7,922 nt of DNA from Lysobacteraceae bacterium (GTDB taxonomy: Bacteria; Pseudomonadota; Gammaproteobacteria; Xanthomonadales; Xanthomonadaceae). How positions within the stretch are numbered: position 1 is the stretch's first letter; each line of letters begins with the position of its first letter. This document shows positions 6,208 to 7,922 of the stretch, in pieces. Under the pieces are notes generated by a model that saw only the letters and a program-made list of their open reading frames with translations, searched no databases and was not told the DNA's origin. The stretch is from positions 1-7,922 of the forward strand of contig SEHC01000080.1 of the NCBI GenBank assembly GCA_004173415.1. The letters run 5' to 3'. A program made the position numbers and the translations under genes.

Positions 6208-7350
6208 TCAGCCCTCGAGGGAGGCGATGGCCGGTGCGACCTGGTCCTGCCGGTCCAATGCTACGCCGATCCGCTGCAGGGAGGCGGCCAGCGCTTCGCC
6301 GTGGCTGGCACGGAAAGTCGAGTGTCCCACCTTGCGCCCGGCGCGCGCCGACTTGCCGTAGTCATGCCAGTGCCCGCCTGGTTCGGCCAGCACCGTATTG
6401 CGGTCCGGCGTCTCGCCCACCCAGTTCAGCATGCACGCATGGCCCAGCATGCGCGTGTCGCCCAGCGGCAGGCCGAGCACGGCGCGCAGGTGGTTTTCGA
6501 ACTGCGAGGTCTCGGCGCCCTCGGTGGTCCAGTGGCCGGAGTTGTGCACGCGCGGGGCCATTTCATTGGCCAGCAGTCCGCCCTCGTGGCAGAACAGCTC
6601 CAGCGCGAACACGCCGACGTAATCCAGCGCCTCGGCCAGCTTCCGCGCATGCGCATGGGCCAGCGCGGCCAGCGCGGGCTCTGCCTGGGCCGGGGCCAGG
6701 CTCGCCGACAGGACTCCGTCGACATGCCAGTTCTCGGTCAGCGGCCAGGCCCGGAACTCGCCGTCGCGGCCGCGCACGGCCACCACCGACAGCTCGCGCT
6801 CGAACGGGATGAAGGCCTCGACGATCAGTCCCACTTTCGCGGCTTGCTCGCCCAACGCCTGCCATGCCGCATCCAGGTCGGCCGGCGACTTGATCCGGAA
6901 CTGGCCCTTGCCGTCGTAGCCCAGGCGCCGGGTCTTGAGGATGCACGGGGCGCCAATGCGGCCGACTTCGGCATCGAGTTGCTCGCGGGTGGAAACTGCG
7001 GCGTATTCGCCTACCGGGATGCCCAGGCTGCGGAACAGGTTCTTTTCCACCAGCCGGTCCTGGGCGACCGCCAACGCGCGCGGACTCGGGAACACCGGCA
7101 CCCGCGCGGCCAGCCAGTCTGCGCTGTCGGCCGGCACGTTCTCGAAATCGAAGGTCACCACGTCCACCCGTGAGGCGAATTCGGCCAGCGCCGCCTGGTC
7201 GCGATAGTCGCCCACCAGCAAGGGCGCGAACTGCCCGGCGCAGGCATCCGCCGCGGTATCCATGACCAGGAAGCGCAGGCCTAGCGGTGCGCCGGCAAGC
7301 GCCATCATGCGCGCCAGTTGCCCACCGCCGAGGATGCCGACAGTGGTCAT
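6208..7350 (-). CDS. purK: 5-(carboxyamino)imidazole ribonucleotide synthase (PurK)
   Basis: Cytosolic ATP-grasp enzyme of de novo purine synthesis: AIR + ATP + bicarbonate gives N5-CAIR, ADP and phosphate. The length is 380 residues, slightly longer than E. coli PurK (355). The N-terminal GILGGGQLARM (5-15) starts the pre-ATP-grasp domain, and TFDFENV at 66-72 is the family's version of FEFENV. GYDGKGQ at 144-150 is the ATP-binding loop, and NEMAPRVHNSGHWT at 262-275 carries the metal and substrate-binding residues of the grasp. Near the C-terminus YGKSARAGRKVGH (331-343) is the usual carboxy-domain motif. The ATG at 7350 shares one base with the purE stop (TAATG), so it is translationally coupled to purE. 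Confidence 0.97.
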   Translation of the reverse strand: MTTVGILGGGQLARMMALAGAPLGLRFLVMDTAADACAGQFAPLLVGDYRDQAALAEFASRVDVVTFDFENVPADSADWLAARVPVFPSPRALAVAQDRLVEKNLFRSLGIPVGEYAAVSTREQLDAEVGRIGAPCILKTRRLGYDGKGQFRIKSPADLDAAWQALGEQAAKVGLIVEAFIPFERELSVVAVRGRDGEFRAWPLTENWHVDGVLSASLAPAQAEPALAALAHAHARKLAEALDYVGVFALELFCHEGGLLANEMAPRVHNSGHWTTEGAETSQFENHLRAVLGLPLGDTRMLGHACMLNWVGETPDRNTVLAEPGGHWHDYGKSARAGRKVGHSTFRASHGEALAASLQRIGVALDRQDQVAPAIASLEG

Positions 7351-7880
7351 TACGCCAGCGGCCCGGCGCTGGACACCGGAAGCCGCGGATCGTCGTTGGC
7401 GGTCACCTCGTCGGCCTGCCGTGCACGGAACGCATCCAGTGCAGCGGCGACGTCCGGGTACGCCGGCGCCAGCAGGGCCGCGGCGAACAGGGCGGCATTG
7501 GCGGCGCCCGCATTGCCGATGGCGAAGGTGGCGACCGGGATCCCGGCCGGCATCTGCACGATCGACAAGAGCGAGTCCATGCCATTGAGCGCCTTCGACT
7601 GGACCGGCACGCCGAGCACCGGCACCGCGGTCTTGGCCGCCAGCATGCCCGGCAGGTGCGCCGCGCCGCCGGCGCCGGCGATGATCGCGCGCAGGCCGCG
7701 GCCACTCGCACTGCCGGCATACGAAAACAACACGTCCGGGGTACGGTGGGCCGACACCACCTGCACCTCGTAGGGCACGCCGAGCGCGTCGAGCTTGTGC
7801 GCTGCATGCTGCATCGTTTCCCAGTCCGAGCGGGAACCCATCACGATACCCACCAGGGCGCCTGGAACAGTGGCGGTCAT
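7350..7880 (-). CDS. purE: N5-carboxyaminoimidazole ribonucleotide mutase (PurE, class I)
   Basis: Moves the carboxylate of N5-CAIR to C4, making CAIR, the step after PurK. The protein has 176 residues (E. coli about 169) and forms octamers in the family. Motifs are GSRSDW at 15-20, SAHRTP at 43-48 with catalytic His45, the mobile loop GGAAHLPGM at 71-79 with His75, and MPAGIPVAT at 110-118. The presence of an adjacent purK marks it as class I, acting on N5-CAIR rather than directly on CO2 and AIR. The last 15-20 residues are an unremarkable tail. The ATG at 7880 has AGAGAGGA (7886-7893) 5 bases upstream. It is the first visible gene of the purE-purK unit. Confidence 0.97.
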   Translation of the reverse strand: MTATVPGALVGIVMGSRSDWETMQHAAHKLDALGVPYEVQVVSAHRTPDVLFSYAGSASGRGLRAIIAGAGGAAHLPGMLAAKTAVPVLGVPVQSKALNGMDSLLSIVQMPAGIPVATFAIGNAGAANAALFAAALLAPAYPDVAAALDAFRARQADEVTANDDPRLPVSSAGPLA

Positions 7881-7900
7881 TGCCGTCCTCTCTGGAGTGG

Positions 7901-7922
7901 GCAGGCGGTTTTGACTGCCTGC
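7901..7922. repeat. Inverted repeat upstream of purE at the window edge
   Basis: Arms GCAGGC (7901-7906) and GCCTGC (7917-7922) surround the 10 bases GGTTTTGACT, 21-42 bases before the purE start. It could be an operator, a leader hairpin or part of a neighbour's terminator beyond the edge. It does not resemble the E. coli PurR box. Confidence 0.3.

Noticed and set aside
5838..7173. Two long plus-strand frames (324 and 361 codons) opposite the AhpD-like gene and purK
   Set aside because: Both are antisense to well-supported genes, overlap each other in different frames and have Arg/Ala/Gly-rich low-information sequence.
1..7922. CRISPR array, insertion sequence, tRNA or phage remnants
   Set aside because: No regularly spaced repeats, transposase-like frame, paired terminal repeats or tRNA-like fold was seen; composition is even across the window.

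Overview
The window looks like chromosome from a GC-rich gammaproteobacterium, most likely the Xanthomonadaceae/Lysobacteraceae (Lysobacter, Luteimonas, Pseudoxanthomonas, Stenotrophomonas type). The reasons are strong G/C preference at third codon positions, a large Oar-type TonB-dependent receptor with a carboxypeptidase-regulatory-like N-terminal domain, and gammaproteobacterial-type GrxD, SodB, YhgN and PurE/PurK. The genus is inference from protein style only. All sequence appears to be core-type genes; no mobile element, tRNA, rRNA or CRISPR array is visible.

Layout. Positions 1-3116 (minus) hold the first 1038 codons of an Oar-family TonB-dependent receptor that runs off the left edge. 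Upstream of it, 3117-3350 is a non-coding stretch with two regulator-like sequence patterns: an 18-bp near-palindrome and a GGTTAA-N5-GGTTAA direct repeat. Positions 3351-5016 (minus) hold a compact three-gene operon read grxD (monothiol glutaredoxin), then a YciK-like short-chain dehydrogenase relative, then yhgN (MarC-family membrane protein). Both junctions are 4-base stop/start overlaps. A 128-bp divergent promoter region separates grxD from sodB (Fe superoxide dismutase, plus, 5145-5732), which ends at a clear intrinsic terminator. Converging on it from the right is a minus-strand set: purE and purK (1-base overlap), then an AhpD-like carboxymuconolactone decarboxylase-family gene at 5823-6167.

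How they work together. purE/purK carry out the two-step carboxylation of AIR in purine synthesis. grxD, sodB and the AhpD-like gene all relate to iron-sulfur and oxidative-stress housekeeping, and grxD and sodB are also near neighbours in E. coli. The YhgN protein and the SDR relative have no firm physiological role. The SDR relative is the oddest gene here: it keeps the nucleotide-binding glycine motif but has lost the catalytic Ser and Lys. The receptor is an outer-membrane TonB-driven transporter whose substrate cannot be read from sequence. I found no convincing wholly new system; the most useful leads are the SDR active-site losses and the receptor's upstream control region.
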